DNA of 64,000 nucleotides from CAYTZH01 sp964442285. Its GTDB lineage: Bacteria > Myxococcota_A > UBA9160 > JAFDET01. This document shows, piece by piece, positions 26,872-33,879 of the stretch (position 1 is its first letter; the number at the start of each line of letters is the position of its first letter). The notes under the pieces are model-generated. The model did not search any database. It had not been told where the DNA came from and was given only the letters and a program-made list of their open reading frames with translations. The stretch covers positions 62,001 to 126,000 of the forward strand of contig CAYTZH010000006.1 of assembly GCA_964442285.1 (NCBI GenBank), written 5' to 3'. A program made the translations under genes and the position numbers.

Positions 26872-27540
26872 GTGCGGAAGCGAGCGCAGCGCGTGATCTG
26901 GGCCCTGGTGGCTCTCGCCTCCCTGGCGACCCTCGCGGCGCTGGCGGGCCCCTTCCACGTCGCGTGGCGCTGCGTGGCGCGCCACGCCAGCGGCGAGCGC
27001 GTCGAGGCCACCCTGGTCGGCAAGGAGGAGGCGATCGGTCTCGCGCTGCAGATCGCGTCGGGCAGCCGGGCCGGGGAGTCGTGCACGGTGCGGGTCCCGG
27101 TCGCCGAGTTCGAGGCCGCTGCGTTGGGAGACCGCTTTGCCGTGGTCCTGCCTGCCCACGCGCCCGAGTGCCTCCTCGAAGCCGACCTGGAGGCGGCCGA
27201 GGGGATGCTGCAGGCACTGGCCGCCGCCACCGCGGCCCTGCTCCTCGTCTACGTGCTGGCGGGGATCTCCATCTCCCGCGCCTTCGCGCAAGCCCCCGAG
27301 CTGACCACGCGGCTCGACGTCGACCCTGAGGGCGTGCGCTGCCCGCGCTGCGGGAAGCCCATGGGCGAGGGCTACCTGCCCCTGCTGTCCGGGCTGCACT
27401 GGCGGGGTCCCGGCCAGCCGGTGGGCATGCCGCATGCCATCGGCGGGCTGCCGGGGACCTTCGGCTGGCGCCGGCGACCCCGGGTGCACGCCTTCCGCTG
27501 CGAGCCGTGCGAGGTGGTGACCTTCCGCTACGGCCGCTAG
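26872..27540 (+). CDS. Membrane protein with C-terminal zinc-ribbon-like domain (DUF6487-like)
   Basis: This 222-residue protein has two membrane helices (VIWALVALASLATLAALAG near the start; LAAATAALLLVYVLAGIS at about 105-122) bounding a small periplasmic domain with two cysteines. The cytoplasmic C-terminus carries CPRCGKPMGEGYLPL, then HWRG, and a second pair CEPCEVV near the end, a four-cysteine zinc ribbon of the type in DUF6487. The start is uncertain: GTG 26872 just before the first helix is used because the upstream open frame has no coding character and no clear ribosome binding site. Confidence 0.65.
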   Translation: MRKRAQRVIWALVALASLATLAALAGPFHVAWRCVARHASGERVEATLVGKEEAIGLALQIASGSRAGESCTVRVPVAEFEAAALGDRFAVVLPAHAPECLLEADLEAAEGMLQALAAATAALLLVYVLAGISISRAFAQAPELTTRLDVDPEGVRCPRCGKPMGEGYLPLLSGLHWRGPGQPVGMPHAIGGLPGTFGWRRRPRVHAFRCEPCEVVTFRYGR

Positions 27541-27714
27541 CCCCGCTGCGGCGCCGAGGTGCGGCGCTCAGCGGTCCACGACCAGCAACCAGGGCCTCCG
27601 CCCCCGCCGCGTCGTAGCGGTCGTCGGAGGATCCGCCGTCCGCCGTGGAGGGTCTCGGCGGCCACGCGCCTTGGGGCTCGCGGCCGCGTGCGGAGGCGTC
27701 GCGTAGCTCCGACC

Positions 27715-28029
27715 TCAGGTGCCGAAGCGACCCAGGGTTGCGGCAGCCGCCGCGACGCGATCCTCTCCCGCGGGCTCGAAGCGCCGCAGCTCGAGCTGGC
27801 CGGTGATCGTCCGACAGACGCCGTCCGCGTCGGCGACGCCGCGGGCCTCGAGCTCGGCCGGGAGCACGCGCTCGAGCACGACGTTCATCTGCTCCGCCGA
27901 GACGGTCGAGGCGTCCAGGCCGGCCTCCTTGAGGGCGAGGCGCAGCGTGCCCCGCGCCTCCAGACGGTCGAGACTCGTGGCCGTCTCCAGCGCCTGGCTC
28001 GCAACCTCGAAGACCTCGCCGCCGGCCAT
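27715..28029 (-). CDS. Small hypothetical cytoplasmic protein
   Basis: This 104-residue, helix-rich protein without signal or membrane segment contains EVASQALETATSLDRLEARGTLRLALKEAGLDASTVSAEQMNVVLERVLPAEL in its first half. That is an HEAT-free, three-helix layout resembling a small regulatory or docking domain. The ATG overlaps the stop of the upstream membrane-protein gene as TGATG, so the two are translationally coupled. No family is recognised. Confidence 0.7.
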   Translation of the reverse strand: MAGGEVFEVASQALETATSLDRLEARGTLRLALKEAGLDASTVSAEQMNVVLERVLPAELEARGVADADGVCRTITGQLELRRFEPAGEDRVAAAAATLGRFGT

Positions 28030-28760
28030 CAGGCAGCTCCGTAGGCGGCAAGGAGACGCCGCTTGAGCGCTCGGGGCGGGAAGAAGGCGAGCCAGTCCAG
28101 GGCGGCGACCACCAGGCCGATGAGCGAGATCGTGGCCCGCCAGCCCTGGGGAGGCGCAGCGGCCATTGCGATCCCGAAGCATGCGGGGATCGTGATCAAC
28201 AGGGACGCCAGGGCAGCGGCGCCGCCCCAGAAGAACGCCCGGTTCAGGACGACGGGGTCGGCCAGCCCGAGGCGGGCCCGCCTGTGCAGAGTGGCGGCGA
28301 GCATCCAGCACTCCGTGGCGGTCCAGAGGCGGACGGCCGAGAAGCACAGCAGGGCGCCCCCGAAGAAGCGCAGCAGCTGCCGCTCTTGCGCTCCGACCGT
28401 CGGGACCGCCAGAACCATCGGAAGCCCGATCAGGACGACCACCAGGCCGAGGGCCCAGCGGCGACCGGGGCGGAAGATCCGCCAGTTTCCCACCGCGCTG
28501 CTCGCTGCTCCGGCCCAGGACGCCAGGAATCCCAGGAGGCCGATCCCGCGGGTGGCCAGGGCGTCCGGGCCACGGGCCTCGAGGAAGATCTGGTGGACGA
28601 AGAAGAACGAGCTCGCGAGGAGCCCGGTGAAGAGAAAGGAGAGCCCGACCACCAGCTCCGGCAGCTCACGGGTGCGGGCGGCGAGCAGCAGCAGGCGCGT
28701 TCCGACCGCCGCACTCGCCAGCGCAAGGGCAATGAAGCTGAGCAGGCGGAGCAGTTCCAT
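28029..28760 (-). CDS. Seven-helix hypothetical membrane protein
   Basis: This 243-residue protein has about seven predicted membrane helices (LLSFIALALASAAVGTRLLLL; ELVVGLSFLFTGLLASSFFF; ALGLVVVLIGLPMVLAVPTV; and others) and a conserved-looking WTATECWMLAATLHRRA segment. It ends FFPPRALKRRLLA with a basic tail, suggesting a cytoplasmic C-terminus. The seven-helix arrangement without large loops suggests a sensor or lipid-associated protein, but no family is recognised. It heads a two-gene operon with the 104-residue protein. Confidence 0.7.
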   Translation of the reverse strand: MELLRLLSFIALALASAAVGTRLLLLAARTRELPELVVGLSFLFTGLLASSFFFVHQIFLEARGPDALATRGIGLLGFLASWAGAASSAVGNWRIFRPGRRWALGLVVVLIGLPMVLAVPTVGAQERQLLRFFGGALLCFSAVRLWTATECWMLAATLHRRARLGLADPVVLNRAFFWGGAAALASLLITIPACFGIAMAAAPPQGWRATISLIGLVVAALDWLAFFPPRALKRRLLAAYGAA

Positions 28761-28928
28761 CTCGTGCGCGCTCCCGTGTCCGAACACCGGACTCGCGGTG
28801 CTTCGTCCGCCCGCTCCCCTGGCTTGAGCCCCCTTGTGCCCCGGGACCCGGCAGTCTTCCCGTCCCCACGAGCCCGCGCGGCCCGCCTCGGGTACCGTGC
28901 CCCCACGGAGCGCACAGGAGAGGAAGTC

Positions 28929-30254
28929 ATGCCGGGTCTCGAGACCACCGACGCGATGTTCGACCTGCGGATGTCCGAGGGCGCCAAGCCGCTCTACGAG
29001 AAGGTGAAGGCCTTCATCCGGGACGAGGTCGATCCGATCACCCTCGAGTTCTTCCAGCTCGGCGAGGGGCGGGCCGACCGCTGGTCGTGGGCACCGGGCC
29101 AGCTCGAGCTGCTCGACTCGGTGAAGGCGAAGGCCAAGGCCAGCGGGCTCTGGAACTTCTTCCTGCCCGACGCCGGCTCCGGCGAGGGCCTCTCGAACCT
29201 GGACTACGCCTACATCGCCGCCGAGCTCGGAAAGAACCCGATCGCGAGCGAGTGCCTGAACTGCTCGGCGCCCGACACGGGCAACATGGAGGTGCTCGAG
29301 CGCGTGGGCACCCCCGAGCAGAAGAAGCAGTGGCTCGAGCCGCTGCTCGAGGGCCGGATCCGCTCCGCCTACGCGATGACCGAGCCCGACCTCGCCTCTT
29401 CCGACGCCAAGAACATCGCCTGCCGCGCCGAGCTCCAGGGTGACGAGTGGGTGATCAACGGCGAGAAGTACTACATCTCCGGCGCCGGCGACCCGCGCTG
29501 CAAGATCATGATCGTGATGGTGCAGACCGATCCCGACGGCCCCCCCCACCTGCGCCAGTCCCAGATCCTGGTGCCCACCGACACGCCCGGCTTCGAAATC
29601 CTGGGCCCGATGCACGTCTTCGGGAAGGACGACGCGCCCCACGGCCACATGCACCTCCGCTTCAGCGACTGCCGGGTGCCGAAGGAGAACATCCTGCTCG
29701 GCGAGGGCCGCGGCTTCGAGATTTCCCAGGTGCGCCTGGGTCCCGGCCGCATCCATCACTGCATGCGCTCGATCGGCGCCGCCGAGCGCGCCATCGAGAT
29801 GATGGCCAAGCGCGGGCTGGGCCGGCAGGCTTTCGGCAAGCCCATCGCCCAGCTCGGCAAGAACGTCGAGGTGCTGGCGCGGGCGCGGGTCGAGATCGAG
29901 GCCATGCGCATGATGGTGCTGAAGGCCGCCAAGGCCATGGACGAGCTCGGCAACGCCCAGGCGCGGGTCTGGGTCAGCGCGATCAAGGCGATGGTGCCCG
30001 AGCGGGTGTGCCAGATCATCGACGACGCCATCCAGATCCACGGCGCCACGGGCGTCTCGCAGTGGACGCCCCTGGCGGACCTGTACACGAGCCAGCGCAC
30101 CCTGCGCCTGGCCGACGGACCCGACGAGGTGCACTGGTTCGTGGTCGGTCGCGCCGAGCTCCAGCGCTGGGCCGAGGACGATCCGCGGGCCTACGATCCG
30201 AAGGCCAGCTACCTGGCGCGGCCGAAGATGGACAAGGCTTTCAGCGGGCCCTGA
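28929..30254 (+). CDS. Acyl-CoA dehydrogenase family protein
   Basis: This 441-residue, full-length FAD flavoprotein is of the ACAD10/11-like branch. It has an N-terminal helical domain (GLWNFFLPD..SGEGLSNLDYAYIAAELGKN), a central beta domain with the FAD/substrate motif AYAMTEPDLASSDAKNI and WVINGEKYYISGAGD, and a C-terminal helical domain (FGKPIAQLGKNVEVLARARVEIEA; QIHGATGVSQWTPLADLYTSQRTLRLADGPDEVH). It should introduce a 2,3-double bond into an acyl-CoA and pass electrons to ETF. The exact substrate is not readable. A good Shine-Dalgarno (AGGAGAGGAAG) precedes the ATG. A decayed gene follows on the same strand. Confidence 0.93.
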   Translation: MPGLETTDAMFDLRMSEGAKPLYEKVKAFIRDEVDPITLEFFQLGEGRADRWSWAPGQLELLDSVKAKAKASGLWNFFLPDAGSGEGLSNLDYAYIAAELGKNPIASECLNCSAPDTGNMEVLERVGTPEQKKQWLEPLLEGRIRSAYAMTEPDLASSDAKNIACRAELQGDEWVINGEKYYISGAGDPRCKIMIVMVQTDPDGPPHLRQSQILVPTDTPGFEILGPMHVFGKDDAPHGHMHLRFSDCRVPKENILLGEGRGFEISQVRLGPGRIHHCMRSIGAAERAIEMMAKRGLGRQAFGKPIAQLGKNVEVLARARVEIEAMRMMVLKAAKAMDELGNAQARVWVSAIKAMVPERVCQIIDDAIQIHGATGVSQWTPLADLYTSQRTLRLADGPDEVHWFVVGRAELQRWAEDDPRAYDPKASYLARPKMDKAFSGP

Positions 30255-30281
30255 TCCGGGCCACGGCATCGGGGCTCGATC

Positions 30282-30775
30282 GTGACCGACATCCTGCTCG
30301 CCTGGGCCGGTCTCCTGCTCGTGACCGTGTCCATCGCCTTCTGGGTCCGCGCGATCCGGCAGGTGGCCATCCCCGAGGATCGCTCGCGCTATATCGCGAG
30401 CTGGATCGCGCCCTCGCGCTCGGGGTGCTGGCGGTTCGCGGGGAGCCGGGCTGGGTCGGCGGCGCCGCGGCGGGGATCGCGATTCTCGCGTCCTCGCTGC
30501 TGCTGGTGATCTGGACCATCAGCCGCCAGAGGCTCGGCGCCGAGGCCATTCGCGTGGGCGACGCCATCCCCCCACTTCACGGCCATCGACGAGCACGGCG
30601 AGGTCTTCGACTCGAGGCGCCTGGCCGGAGCTCGACGCGCGCGGGGTGCAGATCGTGACGATCAGCACCGACACGCCGCAGCGGCCCTGCGGCAGCACCT
30701 CGACGACGGAGCCCGCCCGGCGACCCCGTGACGCGCTGCAGCGTCGCGGCGCCATGCGCATCCTGGACGGCGCGC
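30282..30775 (+). pseudogene. Decayed membrane-anchored peroxiredoxin-like (AhpC/TSA) gene
   Basis: Pieces of one protein run through all three frames. From GTG 30282: a helix (LLAWAGLLLVTVSIAFWVRA) to about 30410. Then, shifted: ALALGVLAVRGEPGWVGG, a second helix, and ISRQRLGAEAIRVGDAIP. Then, shifted at a run of six C near 30570: HFTAIDEHGEVFDSRRLAG. Then, shifted: ELDARGVQIVTISTDTPQ. The order and motifs (VGDAIPxFTA, ARGVQIVTISTDTP) are those of a peroxiredoxin. The stretch with the catalytic cysteine, normally between the last two pieces, is missing. At least three frame changes and a deletion make it non-functional. It stops against the convergent DUF4150 gene at 30776. Confidence 0.75.
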
Positions 30776-31168
30776 CTACGGGCTGCTCAGGATCCCCTGC
30801 AGCAGCTTCACGTCCGCCGCGCTCTGGACCGGCTTGCCCTCGACCATCCGCTTGGCCCCGTCGCTGCTGAATCCCTGGGTCTGGAGCTTGTAGACCAGCG
30901 CGTTGCGCTGGGTGCTCCAGCCCAGGCTCTTGCTCGAGACGACGCCGCCGATCGTCCCAGCCTGGTTGCCGCTCGACCGCGAGAAGGTCGATCGCTTCGC
31001 CGCGGCCTTCTTGTCCTGGATCTTCACCTTGCTCGCCCGCTTGTTGCCCAGGGGCGGCCCGGTCTCGGGGTACGGCACGGGGATGGAGGGCGCCGGCGGG
31101 GCGGGCGACTTGCAGACGTCCGGGAAGACGAAGCACATGCCGCTGCCCTGGGTGCTCGCAGGAAACAT
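30776..31168 (-). CDS. DUF4150 (PAAR-like) protein
   Basis: This 130-residue protein starts MFPASTQGSGMCFVFPDVCK and continues with a proline-rich SPAPPAPSIPVPYPETG, the signature opening of DUF4150 proteins, PAAR-like spike-tip domains of type VI-like systems. A central GNQAGTIGGVVSS follows the same family. The last 45 residues (ALVYKLQTQGFSSDGAKRMVEGKPVQSAADVK) form a short helical extension rather than a toxin domain. The ATG has a strong GGGGAGGAGG site. It is divergent from the Rieske gene, sharing a symmetric TATGTTA element. With the PAAR effector at 18-19 kb, this shows that the genome carries spike-tip genes away from any structural cluster in view. Confidence 0.85.
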   Translation of the reverse strand: MFPASTQGSGMCFVFPDVCKSPAPPAPSIPVPYPETGPPLGNKRASKVKIQDKKAAAKRSTFSRSSGNQAGTIGGVVSSKSLGWSTQRNALVYKLQTQGFSSDGAKRMVEGKPVQSAADVKLLQGILSSP

Positions 31169-31186
31169 GACAACCTCCTCCCCTGC

Positions 31187-31193
31187 TATGTTA
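31187..31193 (+). promoter_or_regulatory. Symmetric -10 element TATGTTA between divergent DUF4150 and Rieske genes
   Basis: The plus strand reads TATGTT (31187-31192) and the minus strand TAACAT (31193-31188), both fitting the TAnnnT pattern. Each lies 19-24 nt before its start codon, leaving short leaders with strong ribosome binding sites. One AT-rich element could therefore serve both genes. Confidence 0.5.
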
Positions 31194-31216
31194 CTGCGGA
31201 ACCGCTGGAGGTGGGC

Positions 31217-31567
31217 ATGGCACGGCATCGGGTGGCGAGCGCGTCGGAGATCGGGGTGGGCGAGAGGAAGGCCTGCAAGGCCGGCGGGGCGTCGATCCTG
31301 GTCTTCCACCTGGAGGACGGCTTCTTCGCGACCCAGGCCAGCTGCACCCACGTGTTCGCGCCGCTGGGCCGCGGCAAGCTCGTGGACGGACACAAGCTCC
31401 AGTGCCCTTTCCACCGCGCTCAGTTCGACATCCGCACCGGCGAGGTGGTGCGCTGGGCCCACTTCCCGCCCGGGGTCCAGTTGCTGAATGCCGTGCGCGG
31501 CGAGAAGGCGCTGAAGACGTACCCGGTCCGCGAAGAGGCCGGCGAGGTCTTCGTCGAAATCCCCTAG
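31217..31567 (+). CDS. Rieske [2Fe-2S] ferredoxin
   Basis: This 116-residue soluble Rieske protein has cluster-binding motifs CTHVFAPLG (Cys-x-His) and CPFHRAQFD (Cys-x-x-His), spaced as in nitrite-reductase- and dioxygenase-type Rieske ferredoxins. There is no signal peptide, so it is cytoplasmic. It probably hands electrons to a partner oxidoreductase. It is convergent with the MoaD/aldehyde oxidoreductase operon (17-nt gap), so a functional link is possible but not shown by gene order. GGAGGTGGGC precedes the ATG. Confidence 0.92.
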   Translation: MARHRVASASEIGVGERKACKAGGASILVFHLEDGFFATQASCTHVFAPLGRGKLVDGHKLQCPFHRAQFDIRTGEVVRWAHFPPGVQLLNAVRGEKALKTYPVREEAGEVFVEIP

Positions 31568-31583
31568 CCACGGGCCTCGCCAT

Positions 31584-31847
31584 TCAGCCGCCGGCGGCGG
31601 CCTTCACGAAGGTCACGGTATCGCCGTCGCGGACGGCAGTGCGGCGACCCCGCTTGTGGCTGACCAGCACGCCGTTGACGGCGATGGCCGCCACCCGCGA
31701 GAGCTTCTCGAAGTCGGCGCCCTGCTCCCCGAGGCGACGCCGCGCCACGGCGATGGCGTCCTCCACCGAGGCGACGCCCTCGACCTCGAAGCGGTGCTCG
31801 CCGAGGGCCTTGGCCATCTCGTAGGTGAGCTCCAGGGTGACCGCCAC
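31584..31847 (-). CDS. MoaD/ThiS-like sulfur-carrier protein
   Basis: This 87-residue beta-grasp protein has the family's ends: a VTLELTYEM strand at the start, AIAVNGVLVSHKRG in the middle, and DGDTVTFVKAAAGG at the C-terminus. The last two residues are Gly-Gly, the site of thiocarboxylation in MoaD/ThiS proteins. It follows the aldehyde oxidoreductase gene after 2 nt on the same strand, the usual place for a MoaD that delivers sulfur to the tungsto/molybdopterin made for that enzyme. GTG start at 31847. Confidence 0.85.
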   Translation of the reverse strand: MAVTLELTYEMAKALGEHRFEVEGVASVEDAIAVARRRLGEQGADFEKLSRVAAIAVNGVLVSHKRGRRTAVRDGDTVTFVKAAAGG

Positions 31848-31849
31848 GG

Positions 31850-33733
31850 CTAGACCCTCACCTGCAGCTTCTCGAGGGTCTTCGGGGTCGGGATCCCGCC
31901 GGCGTCCCAGCCGCGGTTCCTGTAGTAGCGGGGCAGCAGGCGATCGAGGGGATGCCCCGAGGCCATGCCCTCGAAGGTGGGCTCGTGGAGGATGCGCGGC
32001 GGCAGCGTGTCGCGCTCGGGCCCCACGCCCTCGCGCAGGTTGTACATGCGCTCGAGGTTGAAGATGCGCGCGCCGATCTCCTGCAGGTGGCCGCCCGAGA
32101 AGGTCTCGCCGGTGATGTAGGTGAGCCACTTCTCGAACCAGAGCATGGGCTTGCCCTTGATGCCCATGACGGCCGGCATGAAGGGGCTGAAGAGCTCGAA
32201 GGCCCGCGAGGCCGCCTTGTGGACGAAGCCGTCGGGCGAGAGGTCGTGGATCTGCTTCGGGATCATCCCGTAGGTGGTGAAGATGCACAGCACCATGCTG
32301 TTGATGGCGCAGGCCAGGTTCTGCTGGACGACGGGGATCTCCGCCTTGCCGCGCAGGCTCTGGGGGTTGATCGTCAGCGGACCCACCGACTCCATGTACA
32401 TGCTCGCCCCCTGGACGTGGCAGCCGCCGCGGTTGGTGGTGGCGTACTCGACGCCCTGGGCCCAGGAGCCGCGGGGATCGTAGGCCGACAGCTCGAGCCC
32501 CTTCACGTGGGGCGCGAACTCGTGGCCGCCGAACTTCTCGGCCATCCGCATCGTGCCTTCCGCCAGCTCGTTGCCGATGCCCGAGCGATGGCCGATCTGC
32601 TGGATGATCTCGGCCACGCCTTCCACGCGCCCGAAGTCGAGGTCGACGTCGAGCATGCCACGCTCGTGCAACTCCATGGCGAAGCCGAGCACCGCCCCGA
32701 GGCTGATCGTATCCATCCCGAGGTCGTCGGCGAGGAAGTTCCAGCGGTTGATCGCCTTCAGGTCGGTCACGTCGAGGTTCGAGCCCATCAGGGCGAGGGT
32801 CTCGTACTCGGGCCCCTTGACGATGCCCTGCCCCTCCACCTCGACGTCGCGGCCGCAGGTCACCGGGCAGTGCAGGCAGCTCGTCTTCACGCCCTTGAGC
32901 TCGTGGTCCTCCATCCACTCCCCGGAGATCTTCATGGCGTCGGGGTGGTGACCCTTCTGGAAGTTCCGCGTGGGCAGGATGTTCCGCCCGTTGGTGGTGT
33001 TGACGATCGCGCCGGTGCCGAAGCGCTTGAGGCTCTCGCCCATGACCGGGTGGCCGTCGAAGAGCGTGCGCACGGTCTTGGTGTACTCGCGGAAGGCGTC
33101 CGGGTCGTCCATCTCGAGCTTGCGCCTGCCCTTGACGCTGACCGCCTTGAGTCGCTTGGCGCCCATCACCGCGCCGACGCCGGTGCGGCCGGCGATGCGC
33201 TCGTTGGAGACGATGCCCGCGTAGCGCACCCGGTTCTCGCCCGCCGGGCCGATGACCGCGTGCTCGTGGCGCTTCAGCAGCTGGCGCTGGGTCACGTAGG
33301 TGCCCTTTCCCCACAGATCCCGAGCGTCGAGGAAGGTCACCTGATCGGCGTCGCCGTCGATCTCCAGACGGACCGGCTGCTCGGACTGGCCGAGGCAGAC
33401 GAGCACGTCGATGCCCGCACGCTTCATCCCGTAGGCGAAGGAGCCGCCGCAGGCCGCGTTGCCGATGCCCCCGGTGAGGGGGCTCTTGGTGACCACCGCG
33501 AAGCGGTTCGACTGGGGCGCCACCGAGCCGTTCAGCGGGCCGGTGGCGAAGATCAGGGGGTTGCCTGGGCCGAGGGGATCCACGCCGGGCTCAGCGAGGT
33601 CGTAGAGCAGGCGCGTGCCGTAGCCCTTGCCCCCGATGTAGAGCCGTGCGACCTCCTCGTCGAGAGGCTCGAAGGCGAAGCTGCGCGCCGTGAGGTTCAC
33701 CTCCAGGACGCGACCGGCGTATCCCTTGATCAT
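31850..33733 (-). CDS. Tungsten-containing aldehyde ferredoxin oxidoreductase family protein
   Basis: This 627-residue protein is a full-length AOR-family enzyme. It shows the pterin-binding N-terminal part (IGGKGYGTRLLY, ATGPLNGS, KSPLTGGIGNA.CGG), the [4Fe-4S] cluster cysteines CLHCPVTC (286, 289, 293) with the fourth probably in MVLCIFTTYG, and the second pterin site (GSNLDVTDLKAINRWNFLADDLGMDTISLG; ELSAYDPRG). The conserved aspartate before the last cluster cysteine appears as Asn in CAINSMVLC, which may change its properties. It should oxidise an aldehyde to an acid, or reduce a carboxylate, with ferredoxin or an NAD-linked partner. GAGGGAGGCC precedes the ATG; a TAGAGT hexamer lies about 40 nt upstream. 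MoaD-like gene follows. Confidence 0.93.
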   Translation of the reverse strand: MIKGYAGRVLEVNLTARSFAFEPLDEEVARLYIGGKGYGTRLLYDLAEPGVDPLGPGNPLIFATGPLNGSVAPQSNRFAVVTKSPLTGGIGNAACGGSFAYGMKRAGIDVLVCLGQSEQPVRLEIDGDADQVTFLDARDLWGKGTYVTQRQLLKRHEHAVIGPAGENRVRYAGIVSNERIAGRTGVGAVMGAKRLKAVSVKGRRKLEMDDPDAFREYTKTVRTLFDGHPVMGESLKRFGTGAIVNTTNGRNILPTRNFQKGHHPDAMKISGEWMEDHELKGVKTSCLHCPVTCGRDVEVEGQGIVKGPEYETLALMGSNLDVTDLKAINRWNFLADDLGMDTISLGAVLGFAMELHERGMLDVDLDFGRVEGVAEIIQQIGHRSGIGNELAEGTMRMAEKFGGHEFAPHVKGLELSAYDPRGSWAQGVEYATTNRGGCHVQGASMYMESVGPLTINPQSLRGKAEIPVVQQNLACAINSMVLCIFTTYGMIPKQIHDLSPDGFVHKAASRAFELFSPFMPAVMGIKGKPMLWFEKWLTYITGETFSGGHLQEIGARIFNLERMYNLREGVGPERDTLPPRILHEPTFEGMASGHPLDRLLPRYYRNRGWDAGGIPTPKTLEKLQVRV

Positions 33734-33866
33734 GCAGGCCTCCCTCGGTTGGGCGGTCCCGCCACTCTAGCGCGGGCGGCACACCTCGAAACGGAGCGGC
33801 AGGGAGCCGGGCAGGCGGAACCGCGAGTCGGTGGGCTTCCCTCCTGCGAGCGCCCCGGCCGCGGCC

Positions 33867-33872
33867 TAGACT
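33867..33872 (+). promoter_or_regulatory. Candidate -10 hexamer TAGACT, leaderless start of the K+ channel gene
   Basis: TAGACT ends 7 nt before GTG 33880, with no Shine-Dalgarno between. It fits the TAnnnT plus 6-8 nt pattern and supports the GTG start. Confidence 0.6.
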
Positions 33873-33879
33873 TGCCCCT

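Noticed and set aside
30776..31168. Treating the DUF4150 gene as a toxin
   Set aside because: The C-terminal extension is only about 45 residues, without catalytic motif.
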